Part shown: positions 34,101-41,891 of the stretch, in pieces
Numbering within the stretch: the stretch's first letter is position 1
How the letters are laid out: each line of letters begins with the position of its first letter
Assembly: GCA_038230255.1 (NCBI GenBank)
Contig: JBBRNP010000001.1
Span: forward strand, 124,001-188,000
Direction of reading: 5' to 3'
DNA from: AV40 sp038230255
GTDB lineage: Bacteria; Verrucomicrobiota; Verrucomicrobiia; Chthoniobacterales; UBA10450
DNA length: 64,000 nucleotides
Notes under the pieces: generated by a model
What the model was told of the DNA's origin: nothing
The model's database searches: none
The model's input: only the letters and a program-made list of their open reading frames with translations
Position numbers and translations under genes: made by a program

Positions 34101-36922
34101 GTGTGGGCACGCCCGAACAAATCGCGAAGGTCGAAAATTCGCACACGGGCCGATTCTTACGAAACGTTCTCTCGAGCGCGCGAACGCCGTCACGCGCTTC
34201 GTCACGACGACCGATTTATGCGGACGGTGAGGAGGAGGAACTCGCGCGCGCAGCAGAAACGCCGCCGCGTTTCCGAATTAACGGCAGCGATGGCGCGATC
34301 GGCATTCATGGCGCCCGCGAGCACAACCTGAAAAACATCGACGTCAATATTCCGCGCGATCAAATGGTGGTTATCACCGGATTGAGTGGTTCCGGGAAAT
34401 CGACGCTCGCGTTCGACATTCTGTTTGCGGAAGGCCAGCGAAGATTTCTCGACAGCATGTCGCCTTATGCGCGGCAGTTTGTCGAGCAACTGGAAAAACC
34501 GGATGTCGATCTGGTCACTGGGTTGCCGCCGAGCGTCGCGATCGAACAGCGCGTCACCCGCGGTGGCGGCAAATCGACGGTCGCGACGGTGACAGAGGTT
34601 TATCATTTTCTGCGTTTGCTCTTTGCCAAGACCGGAACGCAATTTTGTCCGGATTGCGATTTGCCGGTCGAAAAACAAAGTCTGGCCGCGATCGTGAAAC
34701 AGATCGAAAGCGCGGCGAGAAAAGGTGCGCTCAAAGTGCTCGCGCCGATCGTCAAAGCGCGAAAAGGATTTCACACCGACGTCGCGCGCTGGGCCGAGCG
34801 CCAGGGATTCGACACATTGTATGTCGACGGCGCGCTCATCCCGATCGCCCAGTTTCAAAGACTCGAGCGTTTCAAAGAACACACCATTTCCGTTGTCATG
34901 GGCGTGATCGATGCCAAGCGGATCGCGAAAGCGCGGAACCTGGCACAACGCGCGCTCGATATCGGACGCGGCACAGCGCATCTCCTCGATTCGAAAAACC
35001 GGCTCACGGTCATGAGCACGGAGATGAGCTGTCCGAATTGCGGCCGCGCGTTCGAAGAGCTCGATCCGCGTTTATTCTCGTTCAATTCGCCACACGGCGC
35101 CTGCGAGGAATGCGGCGGGTTCGGTGAAATCTGGGACCAGGAATTTCAGACCGGCGAAGACGACAACAGCGACTCCGTTTTGGAGAACGAGCTGGCGGCC
35201 GAGCGACAATCAGAATGGATCGATGCGACCGAAGCGCACGAATGCCCGAGTTGCCATGGCTCGCGTTTGAATGCGGTGGCGCGACACGTCCGGGTTCAAG
35301 GCGAGACGATCGATCAGTTCACCAATCTTTCGGCGAGCGAGGCCGCGCACAAGATCGACAAGTTAAGATTTACAGGGACGCAGCAAACGATTGCCGCCGA
35401 TCTCATTCCCGAAATTCGGCAACGGCTGCTCTTTATGGAAAATGTCGGGCTCGGTTATCTCGCGCTCGGACGTTCCGCGAAGACATTGAGTGGCGGCGAA
35501 TCGCAGCGCATCCGATTGGCAGCCCAGCTCGGCTCGAATTTGCGCGGCGTTCTCTACGTTTTGGACGAACCAACCATCGGCCTGCACTCGCGCGACAATT
35601 TGCGATTGCTCGACACGCTCGAGGCATTGCGCGAAAAAGGAAATTCACTCGTGATCGTCGAGCACGACGAAGAAACGATGCGGCGCGCGGATCACATTGT
35701 CGATCTTGGGCCGCGCGCTGGGACCCATGGGGGCGAAGTCGTCGCCACCGGAACGCTGCGCGATATCGAACGTTCGAAGAATTCCGAGACCGGCCGCTGT
35801 TTAAAGAACCCGCTTTGTCATCCGACGCGGAAAACGCGGCGATCTCTGCGCGCTGTTGAAAACTGGATCCAAATCCACGGCGCGAGCGCGAACAACTTGA
35901 AGAATGTCGAAGTTCGTTTTCCCGTCAGGCGCCTTTCAGTCATCACCGGCATTTCAGGTTCGGGAAAATCGACCTTGATGCACGATGTGCTCCTGCCGGC
36001 GGTGGTCGAGCAATTGGCAAAGAGGAAGCGCAGCGGCAACGGCGATTTGTTTAAATTGGTCAGCGGAACCGAAGAGATCGAAGCGATTTACGAAGTCGAT
36101 CAATCCCCGATCGGGAAAACCTCGCGCTCGACGCCCGGCACGTACATTAAAGTATTCGACGAGATCAGAAATCTCTACGCGCAATTGCCGGTTTCGCGCG
36201 TGCGCGGTTATTCGGCGAGCCGTTTTTCGTTTAATGCCGAAGGCGGCCGTTGCGAAAGCTGCAAAGGCCAGGGCGTGATCAAGCTGGAAATGAATTTTTT
36301 GCCGGAGGCGCTGGTCCCTTGCGAAGACTGCGGTGGGTGCCGTTACAATCCACAAACACTCGAAGTGCTCTACAACGAAAAGTCGATCGGCGACGTGATG
36401 GGGATGACGATCGAGGAAGCGGCCGAGTTTTTTGGGGCGCATCCGAAAATCGCGCGGCCGCTTAGGCTGCTTAACGAGACCGGACTTGGTTATCTCAAAC
36501 TCGGCCAGCCGAGCCCGACCCTGAGCGGCGGGGAAGCGCAGCGCCTAAAACTTGTCACGCAATTGAAGCGTGGTGTCGGTCGCGCGGAGAACGAACGGAT
36601 TCGCAAAATGCGCAATCCGGGATCGACGTTGTATCTATTAGAGGAGCCGACGATTGGTTTGCACATGGCCGATGTCGATCTTCTCCTGACGGTGCTTCAC
36701 CGACTGGTCGATGAGGGAAACACTGTGATCGTGATTGAGCACAACCTGAGTGTGATCGCGGAAGCAGATTACATTGTCGATCTTGGGCCGGAAGCGGGTG
36801 CGGACGGCGGTAAAGTCGTGGCGGTCGGAACGCCCGAACAAGTTTCGAAGAGTCGCACGAGCCGCACCGCGCCGTTTTTGAGAAAAACGCTCGCACAATC
36901 GACCGCAGATCGGCGAAAGTAG
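31175..36922 (+). CDS. uvrA: Fused double-length UvrA (four ABC ATPase modules)
   Basis: 1915 residues, two complete UvrA units in one chain. Four Walker A motifs (GPSGSGKSS near residue 47, GVSGSGKST near 683, GLSGSGKST near 1069, GISGSGKST near 1592) and four LSGGE signatures are visible. Each half also has several CxxC zinc-finger pairs, e.g. CPDCRGFG, CERCSGTG, CEECGGFG and CESCKGQG. The second unit begins around residue 1040 at GIHGAREHNLKN. Similar fusions are known in Chlamydiae. Two palindromic repeats are inserted in frame in the first unit (residues about 254-274 and 450-468). GTG 31175 is the likely start. A canonical uvrA is also present at 6.4 kb, so this one may act on special lesions or in resistance. 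Confidence 0.94.
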   Translation: MGSKVAEKKCVTAPAERGCVEIRGARQNNLKGLDVDLPLGKLTVITGPSGSGKSSLAFETIYAEGQRRYVETFSPYMRQFLDRMDKPRVDDIRGIPPAIAIEQANPVKSSRSTVGTMTEINDYLKLLWPRIVKAFCPSCDREIRPETAKSIAEEILRDCADKNVLITFWVSVPAKTEPRKFFEFLQQQGYLRVWIDNEVVRVDDDPKKIKHLGARVQVIQDRTAITQENRARLVEALETALRFGKGKVNIVSMAVEAGVSPATSRTAAGTAATTVSEHPFSTGWHCAHCDIDIRPPTPGLFSFNNPLGACPDCRGFGRTITIDLNKAIPDRSLSIKQGAVRVFRGNEFGESQKDLLRACAREDVDINVPFEELPKADQDFVINGEKRSGEYTADDYEDDRWYGVRGFFRWLESQVYKMHMRVLLSRYRAYTTCPKCNGGRFQPEALNYQLEGRAPSRPRNGADSAAPSKTRLTLPDFAALPISNARDLLAKIDISENDSTARMLRDEICARLSYLCEVGVGYLTLDRSTRTLSGGEVQRVNLTTCLGASLVNTLFVMDEPSIGLHPRDIGRLVRVMHNLRDRGNTLLVVEHEEQIIRASDNLIDIGPGRGERGGELIFNGALDQLLFRKNSLTADYLNGRKTIPVPKKRRRSTSSIKITGAREHNLRNVDVDLPLGVFTCVTGVSGSGKSTLIHDVLYRNILIAKGQTTDQEAGACKSVSGAHRLNEVVMVDQSALARTPRSTPILYLGLYDRVRELFAAQPESMSQGLTASAFSFNSGSGRCERCSGTGFEKIEMQFLSDLYVRCAECEGKRFQPHVLKIKLHDKSIHDLLDLTVSEAIQFFTQIGEQKTLSEPLDVLDEVGLGYLRLGQPLNTLSGGESQRLKLVRHLAESKTAEHVPGNGNGDATRGNLFIFDEPTTGLHFDDVAMLLRVFQRLVERGNSLIVIEHNLEVIKSADWIVDLGPEAGDEGGKVVGVGTPEQIAKVENSHTGRFLRNVLSSARTPSRASSRRPIYADGEEEELARAAETPPRFRINGSDGAIGIHGAREHNLKNIDVNIPRDQMVVITGLSGSGKSTLAFDILFAEGQRRFLDSMSPYARQFVEQLEKPDVDLVTGLPPSVAIEQRVTRGGGKSTVATVTEVYHFLRLLFAKTGTQFCPDCDLPVEKQSLAAIVKQIESAARKGALKVLAPIVKARKGFHTDVARWAERQGFDTLYVDGALIPIAQFQRLERFKEHTISVVMGVIDAKRIAKARNLAQRALDIGRGTAHLLDSKNRLTVMSTEMSCPNCGRAFEELDPRLFSFNSPHGACEECGGFGEIWDQEFQTGEDDNSDSVLENELAAERQSEWIDATEAHECPSCHGSRLNAVARHVRVQGETIDQFTNLSASEAAHKIDKLRFTGTQQTIAADLIPEIRQRLLFMENVGLGYLALGRSAKTLSGGESQRIRLAAQLGSNLRGVLYVLDEPTIGLHSRDNLRLLDTLEALREKGNSLVIVEHDEETMRRADHIVDLGPRAGTHGGEVVATGTLRDIERSKNSETGRCLKNPLCHPTRKTRRSLRAVENWIQIHGASANNLKNVEVRFPVRRLSVITGISGSGKSTLMHDVLLPAVVEQLAKRKRSGNGDLFKLVSGTEEIEAIYEVDQSPIGKTSRSTPGTYIKVFDEIRNLYAQLPVSRVRGYSASRFSFNAEGGRCESCKGQGVIKLEMNFLPEALVPCEDCGGCRYNPQTLEVLYNEKSIGDVMGMTIEEAAEFFGAHPKIARPLRLLNETGLGYLKLGQPSPTLSGGEAQRLKLVTQLKRGVGRAENERIRKMRNPGSTLYLLEEPTIGLHMADVDLLLTVLHRLVDEGNTVIVIEHNLSVIAEADYIVDLGPEAGADGGKVVAVGTPEQVSKSRTSRTAPFLRKTLAQSTADRRK
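31935..31997. repeat. Double-hairpin palindromic element inside uvrA (CTGTAG family)
   Basis: 63 bp bounded by CTGTAG (31935) and CTACAG (to 31997). Inside are two perfect hairpins with 7-bp stems and 3-nt loops: GCAGGCG/CGCCTGC and GCGGCCG/CGGCCGC. The length is a multiple of three and is translated in frame as VEAGVSPATSRTAAGTAATT or similar, a low-complexity peptide just before a zinc finger (WHCAHCD). It has no counterpart in the other UvrA units in this window. Confidence 0.8.
32523..32579. repeat. Double-hairpin palindromic element inside uvrA (TGGAGGGAC family)
   Basis: 57 bp from TGGAGGGAC to CCCTCCA, nearly the same as the intergenic elements at 47709-47768 and 52858-52917. It adds 19 codons in frame (LEGRAPSRPRNGADSAAPS) between ALNYQ and RLTLPDF, where the other UvrA units have no such segment. 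It is the clearest case here of a dispersed repeat colonising a coding region. Confidence 0.88.
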
Positions 36923-36941
36923 CGCCCTCCGCGGTTTCAGC

Positions 36942-37883
36942 ATGCTCGCTTACTACGTTCACGATCTTAATCCGCTGATTTTTCGGCTGTGGGACAATGT
37001 CGGTCCGCGCTGGTATGGATTCGCTTATGTCGTCACGTTTGGTTGTGGCTACGCGCTGTTTCGTGTGTTGGCGAAGAGGGGTTACGCTGATTTGCCGGTG
37101 GCAAAAGTTGGCGACTTCATTACCGGCTGCGCGCTCTTTGGCGTGATCGTAGGTGGCCGGCTTGGTTACGTTTTGTTCTATAAGCCGGAGATGTTGCGCG
37201 CGCCGATGTCGATCTTGCGGGTGTGGGAAGGCGGAATGTCGAGTCACGGCGGAATGCTCGGCCTGCTCGCGTTCACGTTTTATTATGCCTGGCGTCACAA
37301 AATCTCGTGGACAAACCTCGGCGACAATCTGGGCGTGAGCGCACCAATCGGCTTGTTTTTCGGGCGCTGCGCCAATTTCATCAATGGCGAGCTTTACGGA
37401 CGCGCGACGAACGTCTCATGGGCGGTGCAGTTTCCGAAAGAGCTTACCGAAAACGTTGGCGAGGCTGAACGCGCGATCATTGCCTGCCGACAGATCGATC
37501 CCTCGCTCAATTCGTCGGACGCAATTGTCGCCGCGGTTCGTCATCAACCGCAGGTGAAAGAAGTTCTCCGCGGAATTCTGACGCCACGACATCCATCACA
37601 GCTTTACGAAGCTTTCTTTGAAGGAGTTGTTCTGTTCGCGATCCTCTGGTGGGTGCGGACGCGGATGCGGCAACCCAACGGAGTTCTTACCGGTTTGTTT
37701 TTCATTTGCTACGCGATTTTCAGGATCATCGTTGAAAATTTCCGCGAACCGGACGCGAGCCTGATCGCCGGTTTCACGCGCGGCCAGTTCTTTTCGTTCT
37801 TTCTGATCGCGATAGGCCTCGGCTTTATCATCGTCGCCAAACTGCGGCCGACGTTTCCGAAAAAGATGGCGGTGCGCGACTAG
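36942..37883 (+). CDS. lgt: Prolipoprotein diacylglyceryl transferase
   Basis: 313 residues, seven predicted membrane helices. Signature segments GMSSHGGMLG and FFGRCANFINGELYGR contain the His and Arg/Asn residues used to transfer diacylglyceryl from phosphatidylglycerol to the lipobox Cys. A loop of about 60 residues (NVGEAERAIIACRQIDPSLN and on) is longer than in E. coli Lgt. It starts 19 bp after the fused uvrA. Its motif copy at 37207 is read in a different frame (M-S-I-L) from most others. Confidence 0.95.
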   Translation: MLAYYVHDLNPLIFRLWDNVGPRWYGFAYVVTFGCGYALFRVLAKRGYADLPVAKVGDFITGCALFGVIVGGRLGYVLFYKPEMLRAPMSILRVWEGGMSSHGGMLGLLAFTFYYAWRHKISWTNLGDNLGVSAPIGLFFGRCANFINGELYGRATNVSWAVQFPKELTENVGEAERAIIACRQIDPSLNSSDAIVAAVRHQPQVKEVLRGILTPRHPSQLYEAFFEGVVLFAILWWVRTRMRQPNGVLTGLFFICYAIFRIIVENFREPDASLIAGFTRGQFFSFFLIAIGLGFIIVAKLRPTFPKKMAVRD

Positions 37884-37933
37884 CCCTTTCCCTTCGTCGA
37901 AACTCCGCTATTAGTTTCGCAGGTGACGCGTAA

Positions 37934-38683
37934 ATGCTTTCATTGATTGCGGCCGGCGGTCTGGTCTTTGCATTTGAGCACGCCACCATTGCCGGCAAGC
38001 TCGTCCTCCTTCTCCTCGCGATCGTTTCGATCTTCAGTTGGTCGGTCATGATCACGAAATTGCGCGTGATCCAGTTTGCCCGAAAACAAAACGCGCGCTT
38101 TCTCGCCGCATTCCGACAGGATCGACAACCTCTGCGGCTGTTCGAAAAAAACGCGCGCTTTTCCGGTTCACCGATTTTTAACGTTTATCGCGCGGGTTGC
38201 CAGGAGATGACGTTTCATTTGCTTGGGTCGGCCGAAGTAGACGAAACCTTCCGCGCGCGGCTTGGGAGTTCCGAAAAAATTACCGGGGCGCAAATGGGTG
38301 CGGTTACGGCGGCGATGGAGCGCGCCGTCGGCGAAACGGCGCTCGAGCTCGAGTCTCAAATGATTTTGCTGGCAACGGCGGTGAGCGGTTCGCCGTTTCT
38401 CGGATTGCTCGGCACGGTCTGGGGCGTGATGGACGCGTTCACCGGAGTCGCGGAAGCGGGCGCGCCCAATCTCGCTTCGATGGCCCCCGGCGTTTCCGGC
38501 GCCCTGATCACCACCGTGACCGCGCTCTGCGTCGCGATTCCGGCGATGTTCGGCTACAATTTTCTGGTCACGCGCATTCGCGGAATGATCGTTGAGATGG
38601 ACAATTTTGCCGCCGAACTCGCGTCAGAGTTCGAGCATAAATTCGTCGACCACGCCGCGCGCGAATCGGCATTTCGCAGATGA
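37934..38683 (+). CDS. exbB: MotA/TolQ/ExbB proton-channel protein
   Basis: 249 residues. Three membrane helices lie at about 1-40, 145-170 and 185-210, with conserved GLLGTVWGVMDAFTGVAEAG and GVSGALITTVTALCVAIPAM. A cytoplasmic loop of about 100 residues sits between helices 1 and 2, as in TolQ/ExbB. With the next two genes it forms a proton-driven energiser. TolQ and ExbB cannot be told apart reliably here; the TonB-type third gene favours ExbB, but a Tol role is possible. Confidence 0.88.
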   Translation: MLSLIAAGGLVFAFEHATIAGKLVLLLLAIVSIFSWSVMITKLRVIQFARKQNARFLAAFRQDRQPLRLFEKNARFSGSPIFNVYRAGCQEMTFHLLGSAEVDETFRARLGSSEKITGAQMGAVTAAMERAVGETALELESQMILLATAVSGSPFLGLLGTVWGVMDAFTGVAEAGAPNLASMAPGVSGALITTVTALCVAIPAMFGYNFLVTRIRGMIVEMDNFAAELASEFEHKFVDHAARESAFRR

Positions 38684-39096
38684 GGCGTTACTCCCAACGA
38701 CAAAGTCTCTCTTCGCTCTCCGAGATCAACATCACGCCGCTGCTCGATCTCGCGTTCGTGTTGCTCATCATCTTCATGATCACAACGCCGCTGCTCGAGA
38801 GCAGCATGAGCCTGGTGATTCCATCGAGCGGCGAAACAAATCCGCCGGTGACTTCCTCGCAAGTGCAGACGATCTCGATCGATCGGAATGAAACGATTCG
38901 TTTGAACGATAAACTTGTCGATCTAAGCGCGCTCAGTGCGCAGTTGGCCGAGATCAAGCGCGCCAATCCGGACGTTGCGGTTCTCATTCGACCGGACCGC
39001 GACTTGCCCGTTCAAAAACTCGTCACGTTGATGGATGCGTTGCAGCGGGCTCAGATCATGAAGGTCGGCATTGCGACAAAAGCCGAGGCGAAATAG
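38680..39096 (+). CDS. exbD: ExbD/TolR biopolymer transport protein
   Basis: 138 residues. One N-terminal helix contains the proton-bearing Asp in ITPLLDLAFVLLIIFMIT; the periplasmic domain follows, with NPDVAVLIRPDRDLPVQKLVTLMDA typical of ExbD/TolR. It overlaps exbB by 4 bp and ends 3 bp before the TonB-like gene. Confidence 0.92.
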   Translation: MRRYSQRQSLSSLSEINITPLLDLAFVLLIIFMITTPLLESSMSLVIPSSGETNPPVTSSQVQTISIDRNETIRLNDKLVDLSALSAQLAEIKRANPDVAVLIRPDRDLPVQKLVTLMDALQRAQIMKVGIATKAEAK

Positions 39097-39099
39097 GCG

Positions 39100-40050
39100 A
39101 TGCCGAAGAATCTGCGCTTCTGGAGCAACGTTACTCTGATCGCGCTGGCGCACGTTGCGCTTGTTGTCGGATTGATTCGGTGGGGCCATGCGAGCAGTAA
39201 CACGGGTGCGCAAAGCGTTGTCTGGTTAAACGGCGGAGGCGGCGATGGTGTTGTCACTGAAAAAAGGAATCTGCCGGCGCCCGTGAAATCGCCTTTGCCG
39301 CGAAGAGAATCGAAAACGGAATTACTCAAGGAACCAGAAGCGGTTGAAGATCGGCCGTACCTGGCGTCGGCGCCGAGCGACATTCAGCTGCCAACGCCCA
39401 AGCCTTCGCCTAAACCAACACCCACGGCGACGCCGGCTCGCAGCCCGAAGCCAAGTCCAACGGCGAAAGCAAAGGCAACGCCGAAGCCTACACCAAAGCC
39501 GACTCCGAAACCTTCGCCAAAGAAAATAGTTCTGGCCAAAGCTTCTCCAAAACCGTCACCAATTGTGAAATCGACTCCGGATAAAGCGGAGAGTGAAAAA
39601 GGTGAGGTCGAGACCGAGAAAAAAGAAATCGCAAAACCGCTGGCTGCTAAAATCGAGGAGAAAGAATCAAAAAAACCTTCAGCTACGCAGACTGGCAGCG
39701 GCAAAGGGACCGCGCCGGGCGTGGGCGCTGGTCGCGCGGGCGGAGCGGGTAGTGAATCGCAGTTCGGGTGGTACGGCAGCATGTTGCACGACCGTTTCTA
39801 CAGCGAATGGGTCCAGCCGACTACGGTTGCGACCGCGGGCGCGAAAAATTCGGTCCTGGTAAAACTTCGGATCGAAAAAGACGGCCGCGTCTCCAGCTTC
39901 GAAGTGGTCCGGCCGTCCGGAAATCCGGACCTCGACGAATCAGTCAAAGCGCTCGCGAATCGCGTCAACCGAGTCGAGCCGGTTCCCGACGGGCTGGGCA
40001 AGGGCGACCATTACGACGTGAAGATCAATTTCGAGCTGAACTCGGAGTGA
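39100..40050 (+). CDS. tonB: TonB/TolA-type energy transducer
   Basis: 316 residues. One N-terminal membrane helix (about 8-27) is followed by a long Pro/Lys-rich periplasmic spacer (about 85-165, repeated PKPTPKP/PKPSPK units), a Glu/Lys-rich stretch, a Gly-rich hinge and a C-terminal TonB-type domain (VLVKLRIEKDGRVSSFEVVR, NPDLDESVKAL). It carries the proton-motive energy of ExbBD to outer-membrane receptors, or acts as TolA in envelope constriction. It is last in the exbB-exbD operon and converges on the HxlR gene. Confidence 0.88.
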   Translation: MPKNLRFWSNVTLIALAHVALVVGLIRWGHASSNTGAQSVVWLNGGGGDGVVTEKRNLPAPVKSPLPRRESKTELLKEPEAVEDRPYLASAPSDIQLPTPKPSPKPTPTATPARSPKPSPTAKAKATPKPTPKPTPKPSPKKIVLAKASPKPSPIVKSTPDKAESEKGEVETEKKEIAKPLAAKIEEKESKKPSATQTGSGKGTAPGVGAGRAGGAGSESQFGWYGSMLHDRFYSEWVQPTTVATAGAKNSVLVKLRIEKDGRVSSFEVVRPSGNPDLDESVKALANRVNRVEPVPDGLGKGDHYDVKINFELNSE

Positions 40051-40085
40051 AGGGCGCGGCGCCGCCGGCCGCATCAGATTCCTGA

Positions 40086-40478
40086 TCAGGCTGCAATTGA
40101 GCGATCGCTCGCCACTTGTTTGGCCTTTGCGCGCGCACGGTTTGCTTGGAGTTCGGCCAGGTGTTTTTCCGACCAGCGGCAAAGCGCGCGCAACGGTTCG
40201 ATCAGTGTCCGGCCCAGTCTGGAAAGCGAATATTCGACCTTCGGCGGAACAACCGGATAAACCTTTCGGTCGACCAGCCCGTCCCTCTCCAGGCTGCGGA
40301 GAGTTTGGGTCAGCATTTTTTGCGAGATCCCGCCGATCTCCCGTTGGAGCTCGGCGTAACGCATTGTCTGCTTGGACAGCAACTGGATGATTAACGCCGT
40401 CCACTTGTCCGCGATCCGATCGAGGACGAGGCGAGATGGACATTGGGCATCCATCACGGAAGCGGGGGATTTAGACAT
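40086..40478 (-). CDS. HxlR-family transcriptional regulator
   Basis: 130 residues from ATG 40478 (a second ATG follows at codon 9). HxlR winged-helix domain: the conserved Cys near the start (DAQCPSRLVLDRIADKWT), recognition part MRYAELQREIGGISQKMLTQ, and wing VYPVVPPKVEYSLSRLG. A basic tail follows. HxlR proteins often sense reactive carbonyls or redox stress through the N-terminal Cys. It is divergent from purD with 130 bp between them, but its target is unknown. Confidence 0.88.
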   Translation of the reverse strand: MSKSPASVMDAQCPSRLVLDRIADKWTALIIQLLSKQTMRYAELQREIGGISQKMLTQTLRSLERDGLVDRKVYPVVPPKVEYSLSRLGRTLIEPLRALCRWSEKHLAELQANRARAKAKQVASDRSIAA

Positions 40479-40608
40479 TCTTTCTTTGTAACCATGAAGC
40501 CCTCGCGGGCAAGGGGAGAGTAACGGTCGAAATCGCGTGTATAGCTGAAATGGACAGGTTGCGAGCGCTTGTTTTTCCGCGCGCGCTGACGGACGCTGAA
40601 TCGGCTCG

Positions 40609-41880
40609 ATGAAAATTCTTGTGATTGGCGGCGGCGGCCGGGAGCACGCGCTGGTTTGGAAACTGAAACAATCGTCGTCGGTTGATCGCATTTTTTGCGC
40701 GCCCGGAAATGCCGGCACCACCGCGATCGCGGAGAATGTTGCACTTCCGGCGACAGATTTGCCGCAACTGCTTCGATTCGCGAAACAGAATGATGTCGAT
40801 CTTACCGTGGTCGGTCCGGACGATCCGTTAGCGATGGGAATTGTCGATCTTTTCACGGCCGACAAATTAAGAATTTTCGGACCGACGAAATCTGCGGCCC
40901 GTCTGGAATCGTCCAAGATCTTCGCGAAAGAACTAATGCGCGCTCAAAAAGTCCCGACCGCGCAAGCGCGGACGTTTTCCGACAGCAAGGAAGCGCTCGG
41001 TTACTGCGAAGAGCTTAAATTTCCCGTCGTGATCAAAGCTGACGGCTTGGCGCTGGGCAAAGGGGTGATCATCGCGTCCGATGCCGCAACCGCAAAGTCA
41101 ACGATCGAAGCGATGATGAATGAAGCACGGTTTGGCGACGCTGGTCGCCGGATTGTGATCGAAGAATTTCTCCGCGGCACCGAATGCTCGATTCACGCGC
41201 TCGTTGACGGGAAGAATTATCGGCTGCTCGAATCGGCGCGCGATCACAAACGGGTGTTCGATGGCGACGAAGGGCCGAACACCGGTGGGATGGGCGCGTT
41301 CAGTCCGGCCAATAATTGGGACGCGCAGTTGCAATCACAATTTGAAAGCGAAATCATGCGGCCCTTGTTGCGCGGCTTGTCGAAAGAAGGAATCGCGTAT
41401 CGCGGTTTGCTCTATCCCGGATTGATGATTGCGAGCGACGGCGTGCGCGTGCTCGAGTTCAATTGCCGATTCGGCGACCCCGAGACGCAGGCGCTGCTGC
41501 CGCGTATGAAATCCGATTTGCCGCCGCTATTAGAGGCGACGATCGACGGCAAGATCGACAATTACCCGATCGACTGGGACACATGGGTCTCTGTAACCGT
41601 CGTTCTGGCTTCGGCTGGTTACCCAGGAAAATACGAAACCGGGAAAGTGATCTCCGGTTTGGGTGAAGCCGCGGAACTGGAAGGCGTTCAGGTTTTTCAT
41701 GCCGGAACAAAAATCGCGGACAATCAAGTTGTCACCGCTGGAGGGCGCGTTCTGGCAGTGACTGCGCTTGGATCAACCATCGCTGCCGCCCGCGACCGTG
41801 CTTATACAGCCGCGTCGCGCATCCAGTTTCAAGGTTGTCATTATCGGCGCGATATTGCTCTTAGCGCGGCGACCAGCTAA
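40609..41880 (+). CDS. purD: Phosphoribosylamine-glycine ligase
   Basis: 423 residues. ATP-grasp enzyme of purine synthesis joining glycine to phosphoribosylamine. The N-terminal domain begins ILVIGGGGREHALVWKL; ATP-grasp motifs PVVIKADGLALGKGVIIA, EFLRGTECSIHALVDG, and EGPNTGGMGAFSP are clear, as is LEFNCRFGDPETQALLPRM. It carries three copies of the iterated decamer. Downstream genes for an S41-like protein and RNase III follow closely and are likely co-transcribed. Confidence 0.97.
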   Translation: MKILVIGGGGREHALVWKLKQSSSVDRIFCAPGNAGTTAIAENVALPATDLPQLLRFAKQNDVDLTVVGPDDPLAMGIVDLFTADKLRIFGPTKSAARLESSKIFAKELMRAQKVPTAQARTFSDSKEALGYCEELKFPVVIKADGLALGKGVIIASDAATAKSTIEAMMNEARFGDAGRRIVIEEFLRGTECSIHALVDGKNYRLLESARDHKRVFDGDEGPNTGGMGAFSPANNWDAQLQSQFESEIMRPLLRGLSKEGIAYRGLLYPGLMIASDGVRVLEFNCRFGDPETQALLPRMKSDLPPLLEATIDGKIDNYPIDWDTWVSVTVVLASAGYPGKYETGKVISGLGEAAELEGVQVFHAGTKIADNQVVTAGGRVLAVTALGSTIAAARDRAYTAASRIQFQGCHYRRDIALSAATS

Positions 41881-41891
41881 CAATAAGCGCA

